Origin: Flavobacteriaceae bacterium
Lineage (GTDB): Bacteria; Bacteroidota; Bacteroidia; Flavobacteriales; Flavobacteriaceae
Assembly: GCA_004762155.1 (NCBI GenBank)
Contig: SIHP01000011.1
Span: 62,001-126,000, forward strand
Length of the DNA: 64,000 nucleotides
Direction of reading: 5' to 3'
Position numbers and translations under genes: made by a program. The notes under the pieces are model-generated. The model was not told the DNA's origin. It saw only the letters and a program-made list of their open reading frames with translations, and made no database searches. The number at the start of each line of letters is the position of its first letter. Position 1 is the stretch's first letter. Below are positions 53,173 through 62,501 of this stretch, piece after piece.

Positions 53173-53805
53173 ATGAAAAAGAAAAGAAATATAATTTTAA
53201 GTCTTTCACTGGGATTACTGCTATTTGTTTTTTTAGCAAACTATGTAATTAAAAGCAATGGTAGTTCTAAGGTTTATTCTAATGTAAACGATATACCAAG
53301 TAATAAAGTAGGTTTGATTTTAGGCACAGCAAAGTACCTAACAAATGGAAATGTAAATTTATATTATAAATATAGATTGTCAGCAGCTATAAAACTCTAC
53401 CAAAAAGGTAAGATTAAATTTATAATTGTAAGTGGAGATAATAGTACAAAAAGTTATGATGAGCCAACTGAATTTAAAAAAGACTTGATTAAAGCAGGTG
53501 TTCCAGGAGCAAATATTTATTTAGACTATGCAGGTTTTAGAACCTTAGACTCTGTAGTGCGAGTAAAAGAAATTTTTGGACAAGAAAACATCACTATAAT
53601 TTCACAACAATTCCATAATGAGCGTGCTATTTATTTAGCTGAACATTTTAATGTAAAAGCAATTGGTTTTAATGCTAAAAGTGTATCCAAACGATATGGG
53701 TTTAAAGTTCAATTGCGAGAGTATTTAGCACGAGTAAAGGTGTTTGTAGATATTGTTTTTAATGTTAAGCCAAAGTTTTTAGGGAAAAAAATAAAAATAG
53801 TGTAA
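53173..53805 (+). CDS. SanA/DUF218-type envelope protein
   Basis: 210 residues. One N-terminal membrane helix (about 7-26) leads to a DUF218 domain: NKVGLILGTAKYLTNGNVNLYYKYRLSAAIKLYQKGKIKFIIVSGDN (within 44-90), then PTEFKKDLIKAGVPGANIYLDYAGFRTLDSVVRV and ISQQFHNERAIYLAEHF (about 143-159). This is the SanA/YdcF layout; SanA is linked to vancomycin resistance and envelope barrier function in enteric bacteria, without a defined reaction. Single gene. Confidence 0.9.
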   Translation: MKKKRNIILSLSLGLLLFVFLANYVIKSNGSSKVYSNVNDIPSNKVGLILGTAKYLTNGNVNLYYKYRLSAAIKLYQKGKIKFIIVSGDNSTKSYDEPTEFKKDLIKAGVPGANIYLDYAGFRTLDSVVRVKEIFGQENITIISQQFHNERAIYLAEHFNVKAIGFNAKSVSKRYGFKVQLREYLARVKVFVDIVFNVKPKFLGKKIKIV

Positions 53806-53823
53806 TTCTATATGTTTATTTTA

Positions 53824-54276
53824 TTAAGTTCTAATTGAGCAGAAATAAATCCAAATAATAAAAAAAAATTGTAAAGGAATTCTAAACCATAGATAGTTAA
53901 TGTCATTTCCGTCTAATGTTCCTTTTTGGTAATTTACATTATTCATTGATGCATAAATATTAACGGGTAACATTAGTAGTAGAAAAATAATTAAAATCCA
54001 TCCAGATGTTGCTTTAAATTTTGATATTAAAATACTTATGGCAAGCAAAATTTCAAAAAAACCTGTAGAGTAGACCAAAAAATATTTGTGAGGGATAAAA
54101 TTTGGTATCATCATAGACATTCCTTTTGTGAAAATAAAATGTCCAACAGCAGTAAATACAAGCATTATTGACATTGAAATTCTTGCAGGTAATTCGAAGT
54201 TGTATTCCTTTTTATTGTTTTTAATGACAAAAAAAGAAATTGTAAAACTTAGTAAAAGTACAATTAAAGGTTTCAT
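53824..54276 (-). CDS. DoxX family membrane protein
   Basis: 150 residues from the ATG at 54276. The longer reading to 54300 is not preferred, because those codons run through an inverted repeat. Four hydrophobic segments: about 2-16, 33-51, 71-86 and 94-110, plus a last one near the C-terminus. SIMLVFTAVGHFIFTKGMSMMIPNFIPH and FFEILLAISILIS are the DoxX-type blocks. The upstream gene on the same strand encodes a Crp-family regulator, 62 bases away. Confidence 0.8.
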   Translation of the reverse strand: MKPLIVLLLSFTISFFVIKNNKKEYNFELPARISMSIMLVFTAVGHFIFTKGMSMMIPNFIPHKYFLVYSTGFFEILLAISILISKFKATSGWILIIFLLLMLPVNIYASMNNVNYQKGTLDGNDINYLWFRIPLQFFFIIWIYFCSIRT

Positions 54277-54278
54277 AT

Positions 54279-54310
54279 TTTCTGAATTATTAAAATACAA
54301 AATTCAGAAA
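54279..54310. promoter_or_regulatory. Inverted repeat at the DoxX gene start
   Basis: Ten-base arms TTTCTGAATT and AATTCAGAAA, 12 bases apart, ending three bases before the DoxX ATG on the minus strand. No T tract, so a terminator is unlikely. Size fits a dimeric regulator site; the adjacent Crp-family protein is the nearest candidate. Confidence 0.45.
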
Positions 54311-54337
54311 TAAATAAATAAAAATAATGAACCCAAG

Positions 54338-54904
54338 TTAAGTAATACGTTTTCGTATTCTGCTCAATGCTTGTGGTGTCACTCCAATATATGAAGCAAT
54401 ATATTTTAAGGGAATTTCTTTCAATAACCTAGGTCTGTCAATAAATAAATCCAAATATCGTTCTGTTGCTGTTTTGTTTAATAACGAAAGTTCTCTTTTT
54501 GATTTCAAAAGAAACATTTTTTCAGACATTTTTCGACCAATAATGTTGCCATTCTTTGTTTTTTCATAAACATCTTGTAAGTCTTTGTTTGATATTTGCC
54601 ATAAAATAGTTTCTGTCAATGTTTCTATTTGGTATTCTGAAGGAGTTTGTGTTAAAAAAGAATCATAAGCTGTGACAAATTCATTTTCAAATAGAAAACC
54701 GAAAGTTACATCAGAAACTTCTGTAGGAATATAAAAACGAACAATTCCTTTGGAAATAAAAGATAGATGTTTTTCAATCTTTCCAGTTTTTAATATTGTA
54801 GTGTTTTTATCAAATCGTACTTTTTGCAATTTTGAAGAGAAAAAATCCCATTCAGAATCGTTCATAGGAGAAATGTTATCAATAAACTTTTTAATTTCAT
54901 TCAT
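54338..54904 (-). CDS. Crp/Fnr family transcriptional regulator
   Basis: 188 residues. A cyclic-nucleotide-binding-like beta-barrel (residues 10-115: LQKVRFDKNTTILKTGKIEKHLSFISKGIVRFYI) and a C-terminal winged helix with LKYIASYIGVTPQALSRIRKRI, the recognition helix being TPQALSRIRK. The short, Flavobacteriia-typical version lacks an obvious cAMP-binding Arg/Ser pair, so the ligand may be something else. It precedes the DoxX gene on the same strand; a dyad lies in the gap. Confidence 0.88.
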   Translation of the reverse strand: MNEIKKFIDNISPMNDSEWDFFSSKLQKVRFDKNTTILKTGKIEKHLSFISKGIVRFYIPTEVSDVTFGFLFENEFVTAYDSFLTQTPSEYQIETLTETILWQISNKDLQDVYEKTKNGNIIGRKMSEKMFLLKSKRELSLLNKTATERYLDLFIDRPRLLKEIPLKYIASYIGVTPQALSRIRKRIT

Positions 54905-54923
54905 TTTCTACAACCTATAGATT

Positions 54924-56354
54924 TTAACAATCAGCTAAGCCAACTGTAACGGCTAAACCACCTTTAGAGGTTTCTTTATAGTTCCCGTTCATGTCTTTTG
55001 CAGTCTCCCACATAGTATTTATAACTTCATCTAAAGATACTTTTGATTCTTTTGGATCTGTTTCTAAAGCCAATTCACATGCATTTATGGCCTTAATAGC
55101 TCCCATTGCATTTCGTTCTATGCAAGGTATTTGAACTAAACCACCAATAGGATCACAGGTTAAACCTAAATGATGTTCCATTGCTATTTCAGCGGCTACA
55201 ATAGACTGAGACGGACTTCCGCCTAAGAGTTCAGTTAAAGCAGCAGCAGCCATTGCAGAAGAAACACCAATCTCTGCTTGACAACCTCCCATAGCTGCGG
55301 AAATAGTAGCATTCTTCTTGAAAATAGAACCAATTTCTCCAGCAACCAATAAGAATTTTTTAATGTGTTTAAAATCCGCTTTATGATTTTCTATAACTAA
55401 ATAATACATTAAAACAGCAGGAATAACTCCAGCGCTTCCATTTGTTGGTGCTGTAACAACACGTCCTAAAGCTGCGTTTACCTCATTAACAGATAAAGCA
55501 AAACAGCTTACCCATTTTAATATTTCTCTGAATTTTACTTCTGTTTTTCGTATTGCATCAATCCATTCTTGCGGATTTGAATATGTTGCTTCTTTAATTA
55601 GTTTTTTGTGCGTATTAAAAGCGCGTCTTTTTACATTAAGTCCTCCAGGTAAAATACCTTCTGTATGACAGCCAGTAAACATTGATTCAAGCATTGTATT
55701 CCAAATTCTTTGAAGTTCTTTATCTATTTCTTTTTCAGGTTTTAATATTAATTCGTTTTGTAAAACAATTTCAGATATTAGTTTATCATTTCTAAGACAA
55801 TAGTTTTCTAGTTGAATCCCTTTATTTATAGGGTAAGGAAAATCATAATCAATGATTTTAACAGATTCTTTAATTGTGTTTTCCTCTTGTATAACAAAAC
55901 CACCACCAATAGAATAATAAGTTTCAGAATTCATTTTCTCTCCGCTAGAAGTATAGCCAGTAAAAGTTAATCCGTTTGCATGAAAAGGCAAGAAATCTCT
56001 ATTGAAAATAATATCATTTTTAGAAGAGAATTTTATTTTCTTGTCATTATTAAAATTCAATAAGTTTTCTGATTTTATTGAATTCACAATATTCTGTATG
56101 TTATCAATAGCTATATATTCTGGATCAGTTCCACTTAAACCAAGTAAAATAGCTATATCTGTAGCGTGTCCTTTTCCAGTAAGCGATAAAGATCCGTAAA
56201 GGTTTATTTGGATATTTTCTATAGTGTTAAAAAGAGAATTTTCTTTTAAAAGTTTAATCCAGCTTTGTGCAGCTCTCCAAGGACCTAAGGTGTGTGAACT
56301 AGAAGGTCCAACACCTATTTTAAGCATGTCAAATACACTAATAAATTGATTCAT
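54924..56354 (-). CDS. sdaA: L-serine ammonia-lyase (iron-sulfur type)
   Basis: 476 residues from the ATG at 56354. A longer reading to 56390 would start inside the terminator of the upstream gene, so it is not used. One chain holds both domains: ISVFDMLKIGVGPSSSHTLGPWRAAQSW at the start and GCHTEGILPGGL, GSAGVIPAVLMYYL, GGCQAEIGVSSAMAAAALTELLGG and CDPIGGLVQIPCIERNAMGA in the C-terminal half, the cysteines being the 4Fe-4S ligands. It converts L-serine to pyruvate and ammonia. Single gene. Confidence 0.94.
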   Translation of the reverse strand: MNQFISVFDMLKIGVGPSSSHTLGPWRAAQSWIKLLKENSLFNTIENIQINLYGSLSLTGKGHATDIAILLGLSGTDPEYIAIDNIQNIVNSIKSENLLNFNNDKKIKFSSKNDIIFNRDFLPFHANGLTFTGYTSSGEKMNSETYYSIGGGFVIQEENTIKESVKIIDYDFPYPINKGIQLENYCLRNDKLISEIVLQNELILKPEKEIDKELQRIWNTMLESMFTGCHTEGILPGGLNVKRRAFNTHKKLIKEATYSNPQEWIDAIRKTEVKFREILKWVSCFALSVNEVNAALGRVVTAPTNGSAGVIPAVLMYYLVIENHKADFKHIKKFLLVAGEIGSIFKKNATISAAMGGCQAEIGVSSAMAAAALTELLGGSPSQSIVAAEIAMEHHLGLTCDPIGGLVQIPCIERNAMGAIKAINACELALETDPKESKVSLDEVINTMWETAKDMNGNYKETSKGGLAVTVGLADC

Positions 56355-56370
56355 ATATTCAGAGAAAAAA

Positions 56371-56402
56371 AATCCCATTAATGAGTTCACATAAATGGGA
56401 TT
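56371..56402 (-). terminator. Intrinsic terminator of the DUF2853 gene
   Basis: Nine-base stem AATCCCATT with AATGGGATT around a 14-base loop. On the minus strand a run of eight T follows. It overlaps the upstream end of sdaA and rules out an earlier sdaA start. Confidence 0.8.
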
Positions 56403-56424
56403 ATTAATTTTTTATGATTTAGAA

Positions 56425-56766
56425 TTACATTCCGTAAATACTTTCTTTGCCAAAATGAACAGCTAACATATAGTAAACTACAGCTCTGTATTTACTTCTT
56501 TCAGATTTTCCAATCTTTTCAACTACATCTGCAATGGCTGCATCTAATTTAGCATCATCACTCAAACCTAGTTTTTTAATTAAAAAGTTTTTCTTAACAG
56601 TTTCTAATTCTTTAGGGTCAGATCCAGAAACAGTTTCTGCATCTCTTTTATAAATAGAAGGACCTAATCCTTTTGTAACGGCTTGTAATAAGTCAGCATT
56701 GTATTTAAGACCTTTATCGTCCATAAATTTTTTATACTGTGCTACTTTTTCATCAAATTTGCTCAT
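56425..56766 (-). CDS. DUF2853 family protein
   Basis: 113 residues, soluble, helical, with the conserved ends MSKFDEKVAQYKKFMDDKGLKYNADLLQAVTKGLGPSIYKRDAETVSGSD (within 1-50) and RSKYRAVVYYMLAVHFGKES. The family is a small helical protein of about 110 residues, of unknown function, common in flavobacteria. It has its own promoter and terminator, so it is a monocistronic gene. Confidence 0.88.
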   Translation of the reverse strand: MSKFDEKVAQYKKFMDDKGLKYNADLLQAVTKGLGPSIYKRDAETVSGSDPKELETVKKNFLIKKLGLSDDAKLDAAIADVVEKIGKSERSKYRAVVYYMLAVHFGKESIYGM

Positions 56767-56818
56767 AATAATTATTTAAAAGTTTATAAAAAAAATTGTT
56801 AAAAAAAAATTAATTTCT

Positions 56819-56849
56819 CAAATATAGAAAAAATAATTATGCTTATCAA
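56819..56849 (-). promoter_or_regulatory. Promoter of the DUF2853 gene
   Basis: Read on the minus strand: TTG at 56849-56847, a 20-base spacer and TATATTTG at 56826-56819. Both elements match the Bacteroidetes consensus; the leader to the ATG is about 50 bases. Confidence 0.72.
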
Positions 56850-56992
56850 TAAGCAAGGATACAAAATAGAAAGAAACAATACGATATATATTAACTAAGG
56901 TGTTAATTAAATTGTTGAAAAATAAAAAGAGTTTATGCTTGAGTAAAGGTAAGTTGTAGTAGATTTATATAGTAATTCAAATCCTTTAGCTT

Positions 56993-58363
56993 ATGTCTTT
57001 ATCAAAATTTGAATCGATGTTAAAAACCGATAATGTGTATTTTTTTGACGCTACGGAATTTGCGGATATTATTCAGCATTACTTGAATATAGGTAAACAT
57101 TCTTTAGCAAACAAGGCTGTAGAATTAGGGTTAGAGCAGCATCCAGATTCCGTAGATTTAAAACTAATGAAAGTTGAATTGTTGGTTTTTGAAAATTTAT
57201 TAGAAGAGGCAGTAGCATTACTTTCAGCTATTGAAGCTGTAGAACCTAATAATGAAGAGGTTTTTATACAAAAAGCAACAATTTTATCAAAGGAAAGAAA
57301 ACATCAAGGAGCAATAAAGTTTTTAAAACAATCGTTGGAGTATATTGATGATCCTGTAGATGTTTGGGCAATGATTGGGATGGAATATATGTATTTAGAT
57401 GATTATGATAATGCGCTTTCTTACTTTGCGAAATGTATAGATGTTGATTATGAAGATTATTCTTCATTGTACAATATTGTGTATTGTTTTGAAATTAAAG
57501 AAGATTATAAAGGCTGCGTAAGGTTTTTAAATGCTTATTTAGAAGATAATCCTTATAGTGAAATAGCGTGGCATCAGTTGGGGAGACAATATTTTGAACT
57601 AAAAATGTATAAAGAGGCGTTAACGTCTTTTGATTATGCTGTTTTAATTGATGAAGGTTTTATAGGAGGTTATTTAGAAAAAGCTAAAACTCTAGAGGAA
57701 TTAAATAAACACGAAGAAGCAATAGGTAATTATCTGATAACCTTGGAGCTGGATGATCCTACAGCTTATGTTTATATTAGAATAGGTGAGTGTCATGAGA
57801 AATTGGAACTTTTTGATGCAGCTATCAAATATTATAAGAAAGCTGCTTATGAAGACCCTTTATTGGATCGAGCTTGGTTGTTATTGTCAGAAGCAAGTAA
57901 AAAAATAAATGATAATCATAAGGCTCTTTATTATATAAATAAAGCTTTACAGATAGATGACGGTAATACCTTGTATTGGAAAGTTTACGCAGATATTAAT
58001 ATTAAATTAGATTTTTACGATGATGCCATAAAAGCGTTTTATAAATGTTTAGATTTAGGAGGAGATACTATTGATGTTTATATAGCGTTGGCAGATGTTT
58101 TATTGTTTATAGGCGATTATAATGAAGCGTTAAAGCTTTTAATTAAAGTGAAAAAAGATTACAAGGATTGTGCAGAAATAGAATATAGACTTTGTGGTTT
58201 GTTTATGTTGTTGGATAAAAAAGATTATAGTCTGTTGCATTTGAAAACAGCTTTAACACTTGATTTTGAATATCATCATGTAATAAAAGATTTGTTCCCT
58301 TTGGTTTTTGATACAGAGGAAGTGAAATCATTAATAAAAGATTTCAAGAAAGTGTTTAAATAA
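56993..58363 (+). CDS. Tetratricopeptide-repeat protein
   Basis: 456 residues, no signal peptide. About ten TPR units from residue 21 to the end, with the usual A-G-Y-A-F-P spacing (for example ALSYFAKCIDVDYEDYSSLYNIVYCFEIKEDYKGCVRFLNAYL, within 137-179, and VDIYIALADVLLFIGDYNEAL near 362). Soluble TPR arrays act as protein-binding scaffolds. It is a cytosolic, acidic protein of flavobacteria without an established role. Single gene with a terminator downstream. Confidence 0.9.
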   Translation: MSLSKFESMLKTDNVYFFDATEFADIIQHYLNIGKHSLANKAVELGLEQHPDSVDLKLMKVELLVFENLLEEAVALLSAIEAVEPNNEEVFIQKATILSKERKHQGAIKFLKQSLEYIDDPVDVWAMIGMEYMYLDDYDNALSYFAKCIDVDYEDYSSLYNIVYCFEIKEDYKGCVRFLNAYLEDNPYSEIAWHQLGRQYFELKMYKEALTSFDYAVLIDEGFIGGYLEKAKTLEELNKHEEAIGNYLITLELDDPTAYVYIRIGECHEKLELFDAAIKYYKKAAYEDPLLDRAWLLLSEASKKINDNHKALYYINKALQIDDGNTLYWKVYADINIKLDFYDDAIKAFYKCLDLGGDTIDVYIALADVLLFIGDYNEALKLLIKVKKDYKDCAEIEYRLCGLFMLLDKKDYSLLHLKTALTLDFEYHHVIKDLFPLVFDTEEVKSLIKDFKKVFK

Positions 58364-58407
58364 ATATAATAGTAGAAGAAATAATTATTCTTTTTTCTTT
58401 TCTATTT

Positions 58408-58450
58408 GTTAATCAGGTTTGAGTTTTTTAAGCCTGATTAACATTTTTTT
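58408..58450 (+). terminator. Intrinsic terminator of the TPR gene
   Basis: Stem GTTAATCAGG with CCTGATTAAC (10 bases), extended by partial pairing, followed by eight T. Confidence 0.85.
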
Positions 58451-58472
58451 TAATGTATTTTTATATAAATTT

Positions 58473-58518
58473 AAAAGGAGTATCTTCAAATATTTTTATT
58501 TTTGAAGATACTCCTTTT
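58473..58518 (-). terminator. Strong terminator of the symporter gene
   Basis: Perfect 18-base stem (arms at 58473-58490 and 58501-58518, containing GGAGTATCTTCAAA) and a 10-base loop. It is T-rich on both sides and lies 45 bases beyond the symporter stop, convergent with the TPR-gene terminator. Confidence 0.9.
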
Positions 58519-58562
58519 TTATAATTATAGTCTTAAATTAAAATAAAGGTACTGAGTATAGT

Positions 58563-60290
58563 TTAATTTATTTTATTCCATATTTTGTAAAGTATAAATA
58601 CACAAACCAACGTTAAAAGACTAAGTCCTGTTGCAAGTAATGTTTTTCCATAGATCCAATTTCCTGTAGCGAACAAGAAACTATATACTCCTATTGTTCC
58701 GGTTAGAAAGCCTAAAATTTTACTACCAATATTCTCAAACTTATTCTTACCTTCAAAAACTAAATCGTTAAAATTGTTAAGGGTTTTTACATCTGAAGGT
58801 TTAGTTAAAATTGTAACTAATATCCAAGAGATTGTTGTTATTGTTACTCCTAATATTAGTTCCCAATAACCAGCAATTTCAAATAAAGGAGATTCTAATT
58901 TCTTATTTATAAAAAAGAATGTAGCAATTATAAAAGAAACACCCATTGCAGCAATTTCACTATATGGATTAATACGAAGCCAAAACCAACGTAAAATAAA
59001 TAATAAACCAGTACCAGCGCCAATTTGTAGTAATAAATCAAATACATCTTTAGCAGATTGTAAATGAAATGAAAACCAAGCAGCACAAACCATTAATAAT
59101 ACGGTTGTAATTCTACCAACAATAACTTTTTGTTTTTCATTAGCTCCTTGATTTATAAATCTTCCGTAAAAGTCATTAACAATATAAGAACTTCCCCAAT
59201 TTAGTTGCGTAGAAATTGTACTCATAAAAGCAGCAATTAATGAGGTTAATACAATCCCAAGTAATCCAGCAGGTAAATAAGTCATCATTGCTGCGTAAGC
59301 AACATCATGTCCTTGCATTTTTTCTGATAAATTAGGGAAAGTAGTGTTTATACTTTCTAAAGAAGGAAATAAGATTAAAGAAGCTAAACCAACAATTATC
59401 CATGGCCATGGACGAAGTGCATAGTGAGCAAAATTAAAAAATAACGTAGCCCAAGTAGCATTTTTTTCATCTTTTGCAGCCAACATTCGTTGTGCAATAT
59501 AACCACCTCCACCAGGTTCAGCTCCAGGGTACCAAGTACTCCACCATTGAACAGCAAAAGGAATAATAAATAATGTAATTAAACTTTCTGTATCAGAAAA
59601 ATCAGGTAACATATTTAGTTTAGAACGAACGTTTTCGTGAGTTAATAAATTATTTAATCCGTTAATTTCCGGTAAATCAATAATGTAAATAGTAGCCCAA
59701 ATAGAACCAATCATAGCTATTATAAATTGTATAAAATCAGTTAATAAAACACCTTTTAATCCACCTAAAGAAGAGTATATAACAACAATTATAGAGGAAT
59801 ATAAAAGCATCTCTTTCTGTGAAATACCTAATAAAATATTAGCAATTTTTGCACCAGCTAAACAAACACCAGCCATAGTAATAATATTAAAAATTACACC
59901 AAGATAAATAGCTCTAAAACCGCGTAAGAAACCAGCGGTTTTACCAGAATAACGAAGTTCGTAAAACTCAAGATCAGTGCTAATACCCGATTTTCTCCAA
60001 AGTCTAGCATAAAAAAAAACAGTTAACATACCAGTAAGTAACATTGCCCACCAAACCCAATTACCAGAAACTCCATTTTTTCTCACTAATTCGGTAACTA
60101 AACCAGGCGTGTCAGCAGCAAAAGTGGTTGCAACCATGGAAACACCTAGTAACCACCAAGGCATATTTCTTCCAGATAAAAAAAACTCAGTACTATCTTT
60201 ACCAGCTGATTTTGATGCCCATAAACCAATAAATAATGAAATTAAAAAAAAACCAATAATGATATTATAATCTAAAGTAGTTAAATTCAT
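58563..60290 (-). CDS. Sodium:solute symporter family protein
   Basis: 575 residues with 13-14 hydrophobic segments in the SSS (LeuT-like) arrangement. MNLTTLDYNIIIGFFLISLFIGLWASKSAGKDSTEFFLSGRNMPWWLLGVSMVATTFAADTPG (within 1-62) is the conserved start, with TFAADTP in TM2 near the substrate site, and GSWYPGAEPGGGGYIAQRML-like WYPGAEPGGGGYIAQRML near 262. It imports an organic solute, such as a sugar or amino acid, with sodium. The substrate cannot be read. Confidence 0.9.
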   Translation of the reverse strand: MNLTTLDYNIIIGFFLISLFIGLWASKSAGKDSTEFFLSGRNMPWWLLGVSMVATTFAADTPGLVTELVRKNGVSGNWVWWAMLLTGMLTVFFYARLWRKSGISTDLEFYELRYSGKTAGFLRGFRAIYLGVIFNIITMAGVCLAGAKIANILLGISQKEMLLYSSIIVVIYSSLGGLKGVLLTDFIQFIIAMIGSIWATIYIIDLPEINGLNNLLTHENVRSKLNMLPDFSDTESLITLFIIPFAVQWWSTWYPGAEPGGGGYIAQRMLAAKDEKNATWATLFFNFAHYALRPWPWIIVGLASLILFPSLESINTTFPNLSEKMQGHDVAYAAMMTYLPAGLLGIVLTSLIAAFMSTISTQLNWGSSYIVNDFYGRFINQGANEKQKVIVGRITTVLLMVCAAWFSFHLQSAKDVFDLLLQIGAGTGLLFILRWFWLRINPYSEIAAMGVSFIIATFFFINKKLESPLFEIAGYWELILGVTITTISWILVTILTKPSDVKTLNNFNDLVFEGKNKFENIGSKILGFLTGTIGVYSFLFATGNWIYGKTLLATGLSLLTLVCVFILYKIWNKIN

Positions 60291-60399
60291 ATATGTATGT
60301 TTGTAGGATAAATGTAATTAAATATTTTAAAACGTGAAGTTATTCATAATAAACTATAACGTTTTCGCATTTTTATTTAATAGAATGAGAAATATTGAG

Positions 60400-60407
60400 T
60401 AAATTTG
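60400..60407 (+). promoter_or_regulatory. Candidate -7 box of pfkA
   Basis: TAAATTTG, an exact TAnnTTTG match, 13 bases before the pfkA ATG. No clear TTG at -33, so the promoter call is moderate. Confidence 0.5.
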
Positions 60408-60420
60408 AATCGTAAATTTT

Positions 60421-61407
60421 ATGGGAAAAAAACTAAAAAAAATAGGAGTAATGACCTCAGGAGGAGACTCTCCAGGTATGAATGCAGCAATAAGATCTGT
60501 AGTACGAGCATGTGCATATTACAGAACGGAATGTGTGGGTATTTATAGAGGTTACCAAGGTATGATTGAAGGAGACTTTGTTCCTATGTCTGCCAGAAGT
60601 GTGAATAACATTATTCATAAAGGAGGTACAATTTTACAATCTGCAAGATCTAAAGATTTTAGAACAAAAGAAGGTAGAAAAAAAGCTTATGATAACTTAA
60701 CTGAACAAGGAATTGAAGGGTTAGTTGTTATTGGTGGAGATGGTTCTTTTACAGGAGGAGTTGTTTTTAATAAGGAATATAATTTTCCTGTAATAGGTAT
60801 TCCAGGTACCATAGATAATGATATTTTTGGAACATCACATACGTTAGGATATGATACTGCTTTAAATACAGCAATGGAAGCTATTGATAAGATAAGAGAT
60901 ACAGCTTCCTCTCATAATCGTTTATTCTTTGTAGAGGTTATGGGAAGAGATGCAGGTTTTATTGCATTAAATGCTGGAGTTGGTGCTGGTGCAGAAGAAA
61001 TTTTAATTCCTGAAGAAGATTTAGGATTAAATAGAATGTTAGAATCATTAAAGAAAAGCAGGCGTTCAGGTAAATCATCAAGTATTGTAGTAATAGCAGA
61101 AGGAGATAAATCAGGTAAAAACGTATATGAGTTAGCGGATTACGTAGAGCAAAATATGCCTGAATATGAAGTTAGAGTTTCTGTGTTAGGACATATGCAA
61201 CGAGGAGGTTCGCCAACTTGTTTTGATAGAGTTTTAGCAAGTAGATTAGGAGTAAAAGCTGTTGAGTTATTAATAGACGGAAAATCTAATCTTATGGTTG
61301 GGCTAGAAAACGATAAAATTAGTACAACTAATTTAGAAAAAGCAATTAAAGGTCAATGCGAAATAGATATGGAACTGTTAAGAGTTTCTGATATAATGAC
61401 AACATAA
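60421..61407 (+). CDS. pfkA: ATP-dependent 6-phosphofructokinase
   Basis: 328 residues. GVMTSGGDSPGMNAAIRS at 9-26 is the ATP-binding start; GGDGSFTGG near 109 and PGTIDNDIFGTSHTLGYDTA near 133 hold the catalytic Asp and the fructose-6-phosphate site; EVMGRDAGFIALNAG near 178 and VLGHMQRGGSPTCFDR near 256 are the other binding blocks. It phosphorylates fructose-6-phosphate, the committed step of glycolysis. The typical prokaryotic length (about 320) is kept. gapA follows after 26 bases in the same operon. Confidence 0.97.
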   Translation: MGKKLKKIGVMTSGGDSPGMNAAIRSVVRACAYYRTECVGIYRGYQGMIEGDFVPMSARSVNNIIHKGGTILQSARSKDFRTKEGRKKAYDNLTEQGIEGLVVIGGDGSFTGGVVFNKEYNFPVIGIPGTIDNDIFGTSHTLGYDTALNTAMEAIDKIRDTASSHNRLFFVEVMGRDAGFIALNAGVGAGAEEILIPEEDLGLNRMLESLKKSRRSGKSSSIVVIAEGDKSGKNVYELADYVEQNMPEYEVRVSVLGHMQRGGSPTCFDRVLASRLGVKAVELLIDGKSNLMVGLENDKISTTNLEKAIKGQCEIDMELLRVSDIMTT

Positions 61408-61433
61408 AATAAACAGACAAAAAAGTAATAAAA

Positions 61434-62426
61434 ATGATTAAAATAGGTATCAACGGATTTGGTAGAATAGGACGTTTAGCGTTTCGTTCAGCAGTTCAAA
61501 GAGATAATGTACAAGTAGTAGCAATTAACGATTTATTAGATGTAGAATATTTAGCGTATTTATTAAAGTACGATTCTGTTCACGGTCGTTTTAATGGTAC
61601 TGTTGAAGTTAAAGATGGGCATTTAGTAGTAAACGGAAAAACAATTCGTGTAACTGCTGATAGAAATCCAGAAAACCTAAAATGGGACGAAGCAGAAGCT
61701 GAGTATGTAATTGAATCAACAGGTTTCTTCTTAACAAAAGAAAAAGCAAATTTACACATTAAAGGAGGAGCAAAAAAAGTAATTATTTCTGCACCATCTA
61801 AAGATGCGCCTATGTTTGTTATGGGAGTTAATCATAAAGAATTGAAAGCAGATGAAGCTGTTTTTTCTAATGCTTCATGTACAACAAATTGTTTAGCACC
61901 ATTAGCAAAAGTACTTAATGAAAACTTTGGTATTGTAGAAGGTTTAATGACTACAATTCACGCGGCAACATCAGGTCAAGACGCTGTAGATTCACCAAGC
62001 GGAAATAGAAGAAGAGGTAGAGCTGTATTAAATAACTTAATACCAACATCTACTGGAGCAGCAATTGCTGTAGGTAAAGTAATTCCTGCTTTACAAGGGA
62101 AATTAACAGGTATGGCTGTACGTGTACCAACTGTTGATGTTTCTTTAGTAGACTTAACTTTTAGAACAGAAAAAGAAACTACTTTAGCTGAAATTTTAGC
62201 AAAGTTAAAAGAGGCTTCTGAAGGAGATCTTAAAGGTATTTTAGGATATACAGATGAGCAAGTTGTTTCTCAAGATTTTGTTTCTGAAACACAAACTTCT
62301 GTTATAGATGCTGATGCAAGTATAGAATTAAATGGAAATTTCTTTAAAGTCATTTCTTGGTATGATAATGAATTTGGATACGCTACTAAAATTGTAGATT
62401 TATTAGAGTATTCAGCTTCTTTATAA
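61434..62426 (+). CDS. gapA: Glyceraldehyde-3-phosphate dehydrogenase
   Basis: 330 residues. NAD-binding GINGFGRIGRLAFR at 5-18, IND in the specificity position (31-33), catalytic Cys149 in SNASCTTNCLAPLAKV, phosphate site HAATSGQDAVDSPSG near 176 and the C-terminal SWYDNEFGYATKIVDL. It oxidises glyceraldehyde-3-phosphate to 1,3-bisphosphoglycerate in glycolysis. Cotranscribed with pfkA, ending in a strong terminator. Confidence 0.97.
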   Translation: MIKIGINGFGRIGRLAFRSAVQRDNVQVVAINDLLDVEYLAYLLKYDSVHGRFNGTVEVKDGHLVVNGKTIRVTADRNPENLKWDEAEAEYVIESTGFFLTKEKANLHIKGGAKKVIISAPSKDAPMFVMGVNHKELKADEAVFSNASCTTNCLAPLAKVLNENFGIVEGLMTTIHAATSGQDAVDSPSGNRRRGRAVLNNLIPTSTGAAIAVGKVIPALQGKLTGMAVRVPTVDVSLVDLTFRTEKETTLAEILAKLKEASEGDLKGILGYTDEQVVSQDFVSETQTSVIDADASIELNGNFFKVISWYDNEFGYATKIVDLLEYSASL

Positions 62427-62443
62427 AAAGAAAAAGTAAAAAT

Positions 62444-62473
62444 AAAAAAACCTCGATTTATCGAGGTTTTTTT
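62444..62473 (+). terminator. Intrinsic terminator of the pfkA-gapA operon
   Basis: A 13-base stem, AAAAAAACCTCGA with TCGAGGTTTTTTT, and a TTTA loop, 18 bases after the gapA stop. Confidence 0.92.
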
Positions 62474-62501
62474 ATTTTTACAAAAAGATCAGATAAAAGA
62501 G

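Noticed and set aside
56355..56390. N-terminal extension of the serine dehydratase
   Set aside because: The region is within the terminator hairpin of the upstream gene, and the family sequence begins at 56354.
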